Shown: positions 1 through 6,425 of the stretch, one piece after another
Numbering within the stretch: position 1 is the first letter of the stretch
How the letters are laid out: each line of letters opens with the position of its first letter
Source of the DNA: Accumulibacter sp003538495
GTDB taxonomy: Bacteria; Pseudomonadota; Gammaproteobacteria; Burkholderiales; Rhodocyclaceae
Reading direction: 5' to 3'
DNA length: 16,416 bases
NCBI RefSeq assembly: GCF_029255145.1
Contig: NZ_JAPUVQ010000068.1
Coordinates: 1-16,416 of the forward strand
Made by a program: the position numbers and the translations under genes
Notes under the pieces: model-generated
Databases searched by the model: none
The model's input: only the letters and a program-made list of their open reading frames with translations
What the model was told of the DNA's origin: nothing

Positions 1-118
1 AGAAGCCCGAATTGCGACGTTTTCACCACAAATCACCCTGCGGCTATCAATTCTTCATCGCTCGGAAATCCGTCCAATCCCTTGCTGCTGTTGGGATGAA
101 GGGGTTTTCGGTCACGCA

Positions 119-387
119 CTAGTTTGCCGCCATTACGGCTGCAAAGACCTTGTCGCGTGTTCGGCGAAAGGCGATGTTGGTCTTGTCCGCGTCTATTGCC
201 CTTTACGGATAGCCAACGTGATCCTTTCCCAGCCGCCATCTGTGATGAATCTGGCCTCCGCCTCCGGTCCGGCGGCAACCAGAAACCTCGGGCGAACCGG
301 AAGTCCATTGACCGCACACTGTGACTGGGGGCCAAAGATGACGTACGCGACCTGCCCTTCGGGGGCGCCCGTTCGGGTATCGATTGT
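119..387 (-). pseudogene. Degenerate coding-like segment, possibly the N-terminal part of a regulator
   Basis: On the minus strand, 387 down to 193 stays open for 64 codons with protein-like composition (for example AVNGLPVRPRFLVAAGPEAE followed by a GGWERITLAI stretch) but begins directly after a stop and has no start codon. Just below it, in another frame, 195 down to 119 reads AIDADKTNIAFRRTRDKVF and ends at a stop. The two pieces look like one gene broken by a frameshift. The NG-x-PxRP...GPEAE...GGWERI pattern reminds me of the sensory N-terminal region of AraC-type regulators, and the position (divergent from the hydrolase at 425) would suit one. This is a weak inference. No intact gene is visible in 1-424. 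Confidence 0.3.
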
Positions 388-388
388 C

Positions 389-394
389 TATACT
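389..394 (+). promoter_or_regulatory. Candidate -10 element for the hydrolase-cupin unit
   Basis: TATACT lies 30 bases upstream of the ATG at 425. No good -35 hexamer is found 16-18 bases further up, so if it is a promoter it may depend on an activator. Based on sequence match only. Confidence 0.3.
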
Positions 395-424
395 CAATCA
401 CCGTGACGACAAGAGGACGACAAC

Positions 425-1402
425 ATGGAAATGGAACAAGTCAGCGCCAACTGTTTCGCTGTGCTAAACGAGAAAAACCTCGTGTGCGATGCCAACTCGG
501 GACTCATCAACCTGGGCAGCGGCGTGGTGATCGACACACAGTCGGACCTGCCGCACGGACGCCAGATGATCAAGCTGTTTGGTAAGGTCTGGCGCGACAT
601 GCCCAAGCGCGTGATCAATACGCACGAGGACGGCGACCACGTGTGGGGGAACCAGCTCTTCGAGGGTGCCGAAATCATCGCACACCGCACGGTCAGGGAG
701 CTGATGCCGCACGTTGCCGATCCGAAGGAGACCCGGCAACTGATCAAGGGTGCTGATCGCTTCCTCACGCGCATGCTGCTCAAGGCCCTGCACCCGGGCG
801 CGTTGGCCATCGCCCAACAATTGCAGCAGGACTACGATTTCGACGGCATCAAGCTGGTGCTGCCGACCACCGTGTTCGAGGAGCGGCACGTGCTGGATCT
901 CGACGGCACGGAGGTTCACCTCATGTACGTGGGGCCGTGCCACCAGATCGGTGACACGATCATCCATGTGCCCAAGGAAAAGGTCGTGTTCGCCGGTGAC
1001 GTGATCTTCCGCGAGTGCACCCCCATGGGCTGGAACGGCACTTACGAAAAATGGCTCAAGGTTCTCGATCTCATCATCTCGCTCGAGCCGGAGGTCATCG
1101 TCCCCGGACACGGACCGGTGTGCGGCATTGAGGGTGCGATAGAGATGAAGGCCTACCTCGAATACGTGCGCGAAGAATCGAGGCGCTGCTTCGGGCAGGG
1201 GCTGAGCGCCTTGAAAGCATCGAAGAAGATCGATTTCGGACCGTACGGGGGATGGAAGGCTCCGGCGCGCTTGTTCATGAACGTCGAGCGGGCCTACCGC
1301 GAGTTCCGCAACGAGGCCACGGACGCACCCTGGGACCACGCGAAAGTCTTCGACGCGGTCCTCGCCGTGGCGAAGGCCAAGGGTATCGAGGTCGAGTTCT
1401 GA
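425..1402 (+). CDS. MBL-fold metallo-hydrolase
   Basis: A 325-residue protein of the metallo-beta-lactamase superfamily, probably a cytoplasmic metal-dependent hydrolase; no signal peptide is visible and the substrate is unknown. The metal-binding signature is NTHEDGDHVWGN at residues 65-76, so the usual HxHxDH reads H67-x-D69-x-D71-H72, with Asp at the second His position. Other expected ligands are H173 (GPCHQIGD), D192 (FAGDVIF) and H229 (VPGHGP). The ~95-residue C-terminal tail after the last ligand is mostly helical and unassigned. An AGAGGA sequence 8 bases before the ATG supports this start; an in-frame ATG two codons later is less likely. A cupin gene follows 85 bases downstream on the same strand, suggesting co-transcription. 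The fold is certain, the reaction is not. Confidence 0.88.
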   Translation: MEMEQVSANCFAVLNEKNLVCDANSGLINLGSGVVIDTQSDLPHGRQMIKLFGKVWRDMPKRVINTHEDGDHVWGNQLFEGAEIIAHRTVRELMPHVADPKETRQLIKGADRFLTRMLLKALHPGALAIAQQLQQDYDFDGIKLVLPTTVFEERHVLDLDGTEVHLMYVGPCHQIGDTIIHVPKEKVVFAGDVIFRECTPMGWNGTYEKWLKVLDLIISLEPEVIVPGHGPVCGIEGAIEMKAYLEYVREESRRCFGQGLSALKASKKIDFGPYGGWKAPARLFMNVERAYREFRNEATDAPWDHAKVFDAVLAVAKAKGIEVEF

Positions 1403-1487
1403 TTGGGGTGCGCGTTTCCAATCAATCCGGGCCGTTCCCGGTGACGGCGCGCACAAAAACCAAACATCAATAGCAGGAGAGACAGAA

Positions 1488-1856
1488 ATGAAATTTCCGC
1501 GTATCTACGCCGACGAACAGGGCGAGACGCACATTGGTGTCTGTGACCGCCCAGAGCATGATGCACCGTTCGGGCCGCCTCCAACCCCCATGGGGCTAAT
1601 GACAGATATCGAGGGGGTCAGTAGCCTTGTCATGTTCTCGGTCCCGGGCGGGACCGAGGTGCCGGCCCACAATGCGCCGCAGCCTTATATCTGCATCGTT
1701 CTCTCCGGCGAGGGCGAGGTGACCGCCAGCGATGGCTCGACCGTACGCCTGGGTCCTGGTGGGCTGCTCTACTGCGACGACGTCAGCGGCAAGGGCCACG
1801 TGACCCGGTCGATCACCGACCTCAGCCTTGCCTTCATCAATCGTGCCAGTTCGTGA
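1488..1856 (+). CDS. Small cupin-domain protein
   Basis: A 122-residue single-domain protein. Residues 45-115 form a cupin-like beta-barrel pattern: GTEVPAHNAPQPYICIVLSG (55-74) corresponds to cupin motif 1 and LGPGGLLYCDDVSGKGH (88-104) to motif 2. Only H61 and H104 are obvious metal-ligand candidates; the second His and the Glu of canonical motif 1 are not in their usual places, so metal binding is uncertain. CAGGAGAG seven bases before the ATG is a strong ribosome-binding site. The gene sits between the MBL hydrolase and the stub of an SMP-30-like gene, so it probably belonged to a small catabolic operon. Its role, whether sensor, isomerase or dioxygenase-like enzyme, cannot be read from the sequence. 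Confidence 0.8.
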   Translation: MKFPRIYADEQGETHIGVCDRPEHDAPFGPPPTPMGLMTDIEGVSSLVMFSVPGGTEVPAHNAPQPYICIVLSGEGEVTASDGSTVRLGPGGLLYCDDVSGKGHVTRSITDLSLAFINRASS

Positions 1857-1910
1857 GTCGGCAGCGAGCACACCGAGAATCAAACCTGCAGCGCAGAGAC
1901 AAGGTGAAGC

Positions 1911-2099
1911 ATGATGAAGATGCACACCAGCACGATACTAATCGATAAGACGCGCGGTCTGGAATTTACCGAGAGCCTGCGCTGGCACGGCGGCAAGCTG
2001 TGGTTTCTGGACATCCACGACAAGCGGATCAAGACCGCGGATCACTTGCCCGTGGCCTGCGCCACCAGACGGCCGCTCGATTTTGAAACCCGCCGTTGA
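1911..2099 (+). pseudogene. Truncated SMP-30/gluconolactonase-like gene (N-terminal stub)
   Basis: Residues 16-44 (GLEFTESLRWHGGKLWFLDI, then HDKRIKTAD) match the opening blade of the SMP-30/gluconolactonase/LRE beta-propeller family, where the Glu of the (F/P)xEg(P/L)RW motif is a metal ligand. The family is normally about 290 residues, but here similarity stops at about position 2040 and the frame ends at 2099 after ~19 unrelated residues. No later propeller blades are visible downstream in any frame. The start ATG at 1911 is followed at once by a second ATG; AAGGTGAAGC upstream can serve as a ribosome-binding site. The gene was probably third in the unit begun at 425 and lost its 3' end through a deletion or rearrangement. 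Confidence 0.6.
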
Positions 2100-2101
2100 A
2101 C

Positions 2102-2118
2102 CATTCGTGAGACGAATG
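2102..2118. repeat. Perfect 7-bp inverted repeat (hairpin)
   Basis: CATTCGT-GAG-ACGAATG forms a perfect 7-bp stem with a 3-base loop, three bases after the premature stop of the SMP-30 stub. No T-run follows on either strand, so it is not an obvious intrinsic terminator. It could be the end of a small repeat element. Confidence 0.45.
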
Positions 2119-2420
2119 ACTGCAGAGGGTCGGAACCGGGCGTAGCGAAACGATCGAAGCCGCCGTTCGGCGTGCTTGGCCACCGGATGGCTGGTAAAGG
2201 ATCCAATATCGGCCGTCCGCACAGTGTGGCGCCAATGACCGCCGAGGCCGACGAGCAGTCACTGGCGCTGACCGCGCACCCGCCTCTTCACGCCGTGCGG
2301 CGGACATTCCATTCATCTCATGGCTCGACATCGCCCGATGAATCGGGTTCCTACGCGGAGGCATTGTGCGCTCCTTTCGGGACTCTCGATTCGCCGTAGC
2401 AAAGTCAAAAGGGACGACCG

Positions 2421-2467
2421 GACCCCGAGATCTTGCGAGATCGCGTGACCCCGAGATCTGCGAGATC
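2421..2467. repeat. Tandem pair of palindromic units, period 26
   Basis: Copy 1 at 2421-2442 and copy 2 at 2447-2467 share GACCCCGAGATCT, then (T)GCGAGATC, differing by one base. Each copy contains an inverted repeat, GATCT-TGCG-AGATC in the first and GATCT-GCG-AGATC in the second. The structure is REP-like, or could be an end of a mobile element. It lies between the rearranged region and the hypothetical gene, outside any coding region. Confidence 0.6.
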
Positions 2468-2497
2468 ATGAGTCGATGCCTGGCGGGTAGTGCGATG

Positions 2498-2887
2498 CTA
2501 TGCAATGTCACCAATCGCAACCCGCTGCTTCATCCTGCCCGTGATCGTGTCGTCGTCATGGTGCTGGATGTCATCGAGCAAGAACACACAGTCGGGGTTG
2601 TAGGCCTCAATACTGCGCGGAGAGGCATTCTTGTCGACGGCTGTCAGCACCACCACGTAACCCTTCGCGCCTGCCTCGATCAGCTTGATGTGCTTGCGGC
2701 GCTCGACGCCGCCATGGTGACCATGGTCATAGGAACTACCGAGTAGCGCGCGGCCCTTCCTGATCTCGTCATCCCAGCAGCGCAGGAAGACCGCGCCGTC
2801 ATCGCGCACGGCTCCCCAGCTCCACATGGGGTTGCAGAGAGGGGCCTTCAGTACCTTTGCGAAGTGCTCTGTAATGGGGCGAGGCAT
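2498..2887 (-). CDS. Conserved-looking hypothetical protein
   Basis: A 129-residue soluble protein (MPRPITEHFAKVLKAPLCNP...). I recall similar uncharacterised bacterial proteins with the NPxWSWGA and FLRxW patterns (here around residues 19-38), sometimes near restriction or defence genes, but I cannot assign a function. Other visible features are a His/Gly-rich turn (DHGHHGG, residues 54-60), KHIKLIEAGAKGYVVVLTA (65-83), resembling a beta-alpha-beta unit, and an Asp/His cluster (QHHDDDT) near the C-terminus. I place the start at 2887 because AGGA lies 8 bases upstream; the in-frame ATG at 2896 adds three residues and has poorer spacing. The gene is isolated, 184 bases downstream of the ynbB-like gene on the same strand. 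Confidence 0.6.
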   Translation of the reverse strand: MPRPITEHFAKVLKAPLCNPMWSWGAVRDDGAVFLRCWDDEIRKGRALLGSSYDHGHHGGVERRKHIKLIEAGAKGYVVVLTAVDKNASPRSIEAYNPDCVFLLDDIQHHDDDTITGRMKQRVAIGDIA

Positions 2888-3038
2888 CGTGCTCATCCTG
2901 TGCAGGGTAGATGTGACCGGTAGCAGACTGGTATCTGCCGCAACAGGAACCGCGTGAGTGCCTGGAATTCAGTGGTCGGCTTTTTTTCCACGACGTCAGT
3001 CGAGGGCACCGGCAATGTCGCGGGCACGGCCGGCCTCC

Positions 3039-3054
3039 GCGGACGTCTGTCCGC
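3039..3054 (-). terminator. Hairpin after the ynb-like operon
   Basis: A perfect 6-bp stem with a 4-base loop (GCGGAC-AGAC-GTCCGC on the minus strand) begins 17 bases after the stop codon of the last operon gene. No T-tract follows, so it is a weak or Rho-assisted terminator candidate, or an mRNA 3'-end stabiliser. Confidence 0.3.
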
Positions 3055-3071
3055 CGAATGTGTCGCGCCGA

Positions 3072-4013
3072 TCACACCCACCAGTAGCGCACGATGTGAA
3101 AGAAGATCGGCGCCGAAAAGCTGATCGAATCGACACGGTCGAGCATGCCGCCATGCCCTTCGATGAGCGTACCCCAGTCCTTCACACCACGGTCGCGCTT
3201 GATGGCCGAGAGCACGAAGCCGCCGAAGAAGCCGACGATGTTGATGGTCAGCGCCACCAGCGCCGCCTGCCACACGTTGAAGGGCGTCAGCCAGTACAGG
3301 GCGGCGCCCAGGACGGTCGAGGTGAGCACGCCGCCGACCAGCCCTTCGAGCGTCTTCGACGGCGAGATCGCCGGTGCCAGCTTGCGCTTGCCAAAGAGCT
3401 TGCCCCACACGTACTGGAACACGTCGCTCGACTGCACCGTGAGCACCAGGAAGATGATCAACTGCGCGTTGCGGCCTTCGAACCCGGGAATCTCCAGCGT
3501 CAGCAGCGCCGGCACGTGCGAGATGCAATACACGCAGATCATCAACCCCCATTGCACCTTGGCGGCACGCTCGAGAAAGCGCTCGGCGTCGCTGCACAAG
3601 GTGGCCGAGACCGGCAGCAGCAGGAAGGCGTACACCGGGATGAGGATGCTGAACAGTCCGTACCAGTGGGTAGCGATGAGCACGTACTGGGCGGGCAGGA
3701 AGAAGAAGAAGCACCAGATCAGCGCGTGGTGGTCGCCGCGCCGGGTATGGGTGAGCGAGATGTACTCGCGCAGCGCCTGGAAGGAGATCAGCCCGAACAG
3801 GACGATGATGCCGCCCTCGCCGATCCAGAACGCCACCGCCAGTACGCCCACCATCCACCACCAGGCGTTGATGCGGGCGTTGAGGTTGTCGATGACAGCG
3901 CCCGAGGCGCCGGGCGCCAGCCGCCACTTGAGTACGGCGGCAACGCCGCTGGCGACAGCCAGTGCGGCAAAGACAGCCGCAAACACATCGAACAGGGTGT
4001 AATCGGGGCTCAT
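3072..4013 (-). CDS. ynbB: Phosphatidate cytidylyltransferase (CdsA/YnbB family)
   Basis: A 313-residue polytopic inner-membrane protein, predicted to make CDP-diacylglycerol from phosphatidate and CTP. About eight hydrophobic segments are visible (for example residues 8-28, 52-78, 98-140, 184-196, 224-242 and 248-272). The CDP-diglyceride synthetase signature is clear near the C-terminus: SAIKRDRGVKDWGTLIEGHG (269-288) followed by GMLDRVDS (289-296), with the catalytic Asp residues of the KD and LDRVDS parts present. The usual PGHGG reads EGHGG. The start ATG at 4013 has AGGA upstream; an earlier in-frame ATG at 4076 would add 21 non-hydrophobic residues overlapping plsC. It is the last gene of the operon, 13 bases after plsC. 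As it lies in a ynb-type operon it is probably a second, specialised CdsA rather than the housekeeping one; that is an inference. Confidence 0.88.
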   Translation of the reverse strand: MSPDYTLFDVFAAVFAALAVASGVAAVLKWRLAPGASGAVIDNLNARINAWWWMVGVLAVAFWIGEGGIIVLFGLISFQALREYISLTHTRRGDHHALIWCFFFFLPAQYVLIATHWYGLFSILIPVYAFLLLPVSATLCSDAERFLERAAKVQWGLMICVYCISHVPALLTLEIPGFEGRNAQLIIFLVLTVQSSDVFQYVWGKLFGKRKLAPAISPSKTLEGLVGGVLTSTVLGAALYWLTPFNVWQAALVALTINIVGFFGGFVLSAIKRDRGVKDWGTLIEGHGGMLDRVDSISFSAPIFFHIVRYWWV

Positions 4014-4026
4014 CGCGGGTCCTGGG

Positions 4027-4647
4027 TCAGTTCGCTGGTGGGGCGAGGTCGAGTAGCGCGTTGCGTGCACGGTCAAGGAATCCGGCCTTGGTTTCGCCTG
4101 CGGTCAACGTCAGAGGTACGCCGAAGGTCAGCGTGCAGAGCAGCGGCACCGGCACTGTCGCACCCTTGGGCATCACCCGGCCGAGGTTCTCGATCCACAC
4201 CGGCACCAGCTCCACCCGCGGCATCGCTTGCGCGAGATGGAAGATGCCGCTCTTGAAGGGCAGCAGCGACTCGCCTGTATTGCGCGTGCCCTCGGGGAAC
4301 AGAATCAGGGAATTGCCGGCACGTAGCGCACCGGCCATCTGTTCGACCGGATCAGGGCCGTCCCGATCGGGCCGGCGATCCACCAGCACGGCGTGGAAGA
4401 CCTCGTTGATCAGCCAGATCTTGAAGCGGCCATCGAGCCAGTAGTCCGCCCCGGCGACCGGGCGCGTCTGACGGCGCAACTCAGCCGGCAACGCCGCCCA
4501 GATCACCACGAAATCGCCATGGCTGCGGTGGTTGGCAAAATATACGCGCAGTTTCGCTTCGGGCTTGCAGCCCTGCCACAGGGGGTGTACGCCGGTGAGC
4601 AGCTTGGCGAAGTTGCACAACACCAGGCCAAAAAGTTTTTCGATCAT
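4027..4647 (-). CDS. plsC: 1-acyl-sn-glycerol-3-phosphate acyltransferase-like protein (PlsC family)
   Basis: A 206-residue membrane-associated acyltransferase. The catalytic HX4D box is NHRSHGD (residues 39-45, His40 and Asp45) and the glycerol-phosphate binding box is FPEGTRN (117-123), both intact. A third block, LVPVWIENLGRVMPKG (147-162), fits the VPV block of the family. The N-terminal ~20 residues are hydrophobic. The expected reaction is acyl transfer to lysophosphatidate or a related lysolipid. The family usually has 230-260 residues, so this is a short member. I chose ATG 4647 (MIEKLFG); an upstream ATG at 4704 would overlap the preceding gene and add non-conserved residues. Its place before the CdsA gene suggests it supplies phosphatidate to it, although E. 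coli ynbABCD lacks this gene. Confidence 0.85.
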   Translation of the reverse strand: MIEKLFGLVLCNFAKLLTGVHPLWQGCKPEAKLRVYFANHRSHGDFVVIWAALPAELRRQTRPVAGADYWLDGRFKIWLINEVFHAVLVDRRPDRDGPDPVEQMAGALRAGNSLILFPEGTRNTGESLLPFKSGIFHLAQAMPRVELVPVWIENLGRVMPKGATVPVPLLCTLTFGVPLTLTAGETKAGFLDRARNALLDLAPPAN

Positions 4648-4672
4648 GGCTCGTCGTTTCGTAAAAGGGCAG

Positions 4673-5116
4673 TCAGGGCCAAAGGGCAATGACGGTGAGC
4701 CCAAGCTGCAGGGTAGCGCAGGCCGCCTGCCACATCAGCAGCCGCATGGCACCGCATCGCCGTTCGGCCAGATCCGCTTCTACGGAAGCGGCCGGTGGCT
4801 TCTGTCGACCCACACGCAGATCGAACGCTGCCAGATCGGCGGCCGCTTCAAGCGGATGACGCCAGCGTAATGCCCAGAGGCGAAAGATTCCGGCGTCGAA
4901 GCGCACGCGCTGTGCAAATGCCCCCTGCCCCGCTGCCATCACGACAGCGCCGACGAGCGCCGGCGAACGAACCGGATGCCCCATCAGCCAGACAAGGCCG
5001 GTCATCAGCAGCATCATGCCGCTCACCCAGGCGAGCGTCCGGCCGCTGTCGAGCAGACCGGCGGTGATCGCAGCATCGGCCGCGAGGCGAGGCGCGAGGT
5101 CGTCGTCAGCGCGCAT
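4673..5116 (-). CDS. Unknown small membrane protein in the ynb-like operon
   Basis: A 147-residue protein with three probable membrane segments (about residues 27-47, 52-68 and 124-146) and a positively charged middle loop containing RFDAGIFRLWALRWRHP (72-88) and FDLRVGRQKP (98-107). I recognise no family. The start codon lies inside the ynbD-like gene (11-base overlap), so translation is probably coupled, and plsC begins 25 bases after its stop. A place between the phosphatase and the acyltransferase suggests a role in the same lipid pathway, perhaps as a scaffold or accessory subunit; this rests on context only. Confidence 0.7.
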   Translation of the reverse strand: MRADDDLAPRLAADAAITAGLLDSGRTLAWVSGMMLLMTGLVWLMGHPVRSPALVGAVVMAAGQGAFAQRVRFDAGIFRLWALRWRHPLEAAADLAAFDLRVGRQKPPAASVEADLAERRCGAMRLLMWQAACATLQLGLTVIALWP

Positions 5117-6425
5117 CGCTCAAGTCCTTGAGCAGCGTCAGGTGAGCCCCGGAAAACACGACCTGTGGTCGCGCGGCCTTGATCCGGGCGATCGCCGCAT
5201 CGACTGAAGCGCAGCGGCCGCTTTGCAGCAGCCATGCGGCGACGGTGAGCGCGCTGCGCGAATAGCCCAGCGCGCAGCACACCAGGACCCGGCCACCGCT
5301 GGCGACGGCGCTGTCGAGTGTCGATGCGGCATGCCGCAAGGTCGCCAGTGACGGCACGGCCAGATCGAGCATCGGCACGCTGTGCGATCTGGCCGCCCCG
5401 CGCGGCGTGTCGAATTCGGCGGTGACATCGACGACGGCATCGAAGCGCTGCCGGGCCAGTTCGGCGGGTGTCGGCAGGCGGCCCAGCCAGACCGTGTCGG
5501 TGACCTGATCGGGCACGGGTTTTCGGCGCGTCCACAACCGGCTGTTGATCCATGCCCCCAGGCGGTAGGGCGCCATCAGCCAGCGCACCGCGACGCTCTG
5601 GCGGCCGTCGTGCTTCTGAAAACCGCCGACGCCGGCCCAGGCGTAGTTGACCGCCACCAGCGCGAGTGCCGCCGCCGGCCACGCAGCGAACATCGTCCAG
5701 CCGCCCTGCATCGCTATCAGCAGGCAGAACATGGCGCCGGCAAAATACCCCAGGGTGAGGCGCGGGCGTGTGACCTCACCGTGGCTGCGCCGCAACAGCG
5801 GCGGCGTACCCCGGTCGGGCCACAGCCACAGGCACAGCAGCCCCGCCAGGACGCCGGTGGGCAGGTCGAAGAAATGGTGTTGCCAGGTGGTCAGCACCGA
5901 GGCCGCCACCAGCGCCGCCCACAGGTGCCAGACGATGCGCCGGCCGGGCGACGCGCGGCGCACCAGCACCCACCAGATGATCACCAGCAGACTGATGTGC
6001 AGCGACGGCGCCTGGTTGTAGGGCAGATCGAAGCCGGCGAGGGCATCGAAAAGCGTGCCGAACAGACCGTCGGCGACCGGCTTCTCGCCCGAAAAGCGCA
6101 GCGGGAAGAGCACGAAGCAGGTCACCGAGACGAGTTGCGCGGTGAGCAGGCGCAGGCCGTGGTGATTGACTTCGCGCGGCGTGCGACAGGCCAGAAAGGA
6201 CAAACCGTAGAAGAGGTCGATGGACCAGTAGGGCACGATGGTCCACGGCAGGAAGGGGATCACCCGCTCCCAGCCGAACACGATGCTCTCGCTCACCCCG
6301 CGGCTGGCCGCCAGCTGGTTGGTCCAGCCGTAACTCAGGAAGAACAGCGGCGCCAGCAGCACCAGCCAGGCCACGCTGTGCTTCCAGCGGATCGGCCCGA
6401 TCGGAGCTGAGACGACGGTGTTCAT
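5106..6425 (-). CDS. ynbD: PAP2 / dual-specificity phosphatase fusion (YnbD-like)
   Basis: A 439-residue fusion. Residues 15-265 form a multi-spanning PAP2-type domain with recognisable phosphatase blocks PSLH (140-143) and HHFFDLPTG (183-191, His183 and Asp187); the first PAP2 block (KX6RP) is not obvious. Residues 305-439 form a cytosol-type dual-specificity/tyrosine phosphatase domain with P-loop CALGYSR (384-390, CX5R) and a candidate general acid at Asp354 (MLDLAVPS). PAP2 enzymes remove phosphate from lipid phosphates, and DSP relatives such as PTPMT1 dephosphorylate phosphatidylglycerophosphate, so the protein may finish a phospholipid made by YnbA. The ATG at 6425 overlaps the upstream stop as ATGA, implying translational coupling; an ATG at 6467 is possible but lies inside the previous gene. 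Confidence 0.88.
   Translation of the reverse strand: MNTVVSAPIGPIRWKHSVAWLVLLAPLFFLSYGWTNQLAASRGVSESIVFGWERVIPFLPWTIVPYWSIDLFYGLSFLACRTPREVNHHGLRLLTAQLVSVTCFVLFPLRFSGEKPVADGLFGTLFDALAGFDLPYNQAPSLHISLLVIIWWVLVRRASPGRRIVWHLWAALVAASVLTTWQHHFFDLPTGVLAGLLCLWLWPDRGTPPLLRRSHGEVTRPRLTLGYFAGAMFCLLIAMQGGWTMFAAWPAAALALVAVNYAWAGVGGFQKHDGRQSVAVRWLMAPYRLGAWINSRLWTRRKPVPDQVTDTVWLGRLPTPAELARQRFDAVVDVTAEFDTPRGAARSHSVPMLDLAVPSLATLRHAASTLDSAVASGGRVLVCCALGYSRSALTVAAWLLQSGRCASVDAAIARIKAARPQVVFSGAHLTLLKDLSDAR

Larger units (their letters stand above)
2100..2497. other. Gene-poor stretch with hairpins and a palindromic tandem repeat
   Basis: No convincing gene is seen in these 400 bases. The only tempting candidate is a minus-strand frame from ATG 2364 down to 2029 (111 codons), preceded by the RBS-like AAAGGAG, but its translation is Arg/Ser/Ala-rich, has no family resemblance and runs into the broken SMP-30-like gene. 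The stretch carries a hairpin at 2102-2118 and a duplicated palindrome at 2421-2467. It probably marks a rearrangement scar between the truncated unit on the left and the hypothetical gene on the right. Confidence 0.4.

Noticed and set aside
464..1456. Long minus-strand open frame (330 codons) opposite the MBL hydrolase
   Set aside because: It is antisense to a gene with clear family motifs and its translation shows no domain; high GC keeps shadow frames open.
2029..2364. Minus-strand small frame with AAAGGAG before its ATG at 2364
   Set aside because: The RBS-like site is good, but the translation has no recognisable features and crosses into the truncated SMP-30-like gene; chance is more likely.
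2421..2467. CRISPR-like repeat
   Set aside because: Only two units with a 4-base gap, so there is no spacer pattern and no cas gene.
2970..2990. Run of seven T near 2981 as a plus-strand terminator
   Set aside because: No GC-rich stem immediately precedes it and no plus-strand gene ends nearby.
2958..4256. Plus-strand open frame (432 codons) opposite ynbB and plsC
   Set aside because: It spans two opposing real genes and has low-complexity composition.
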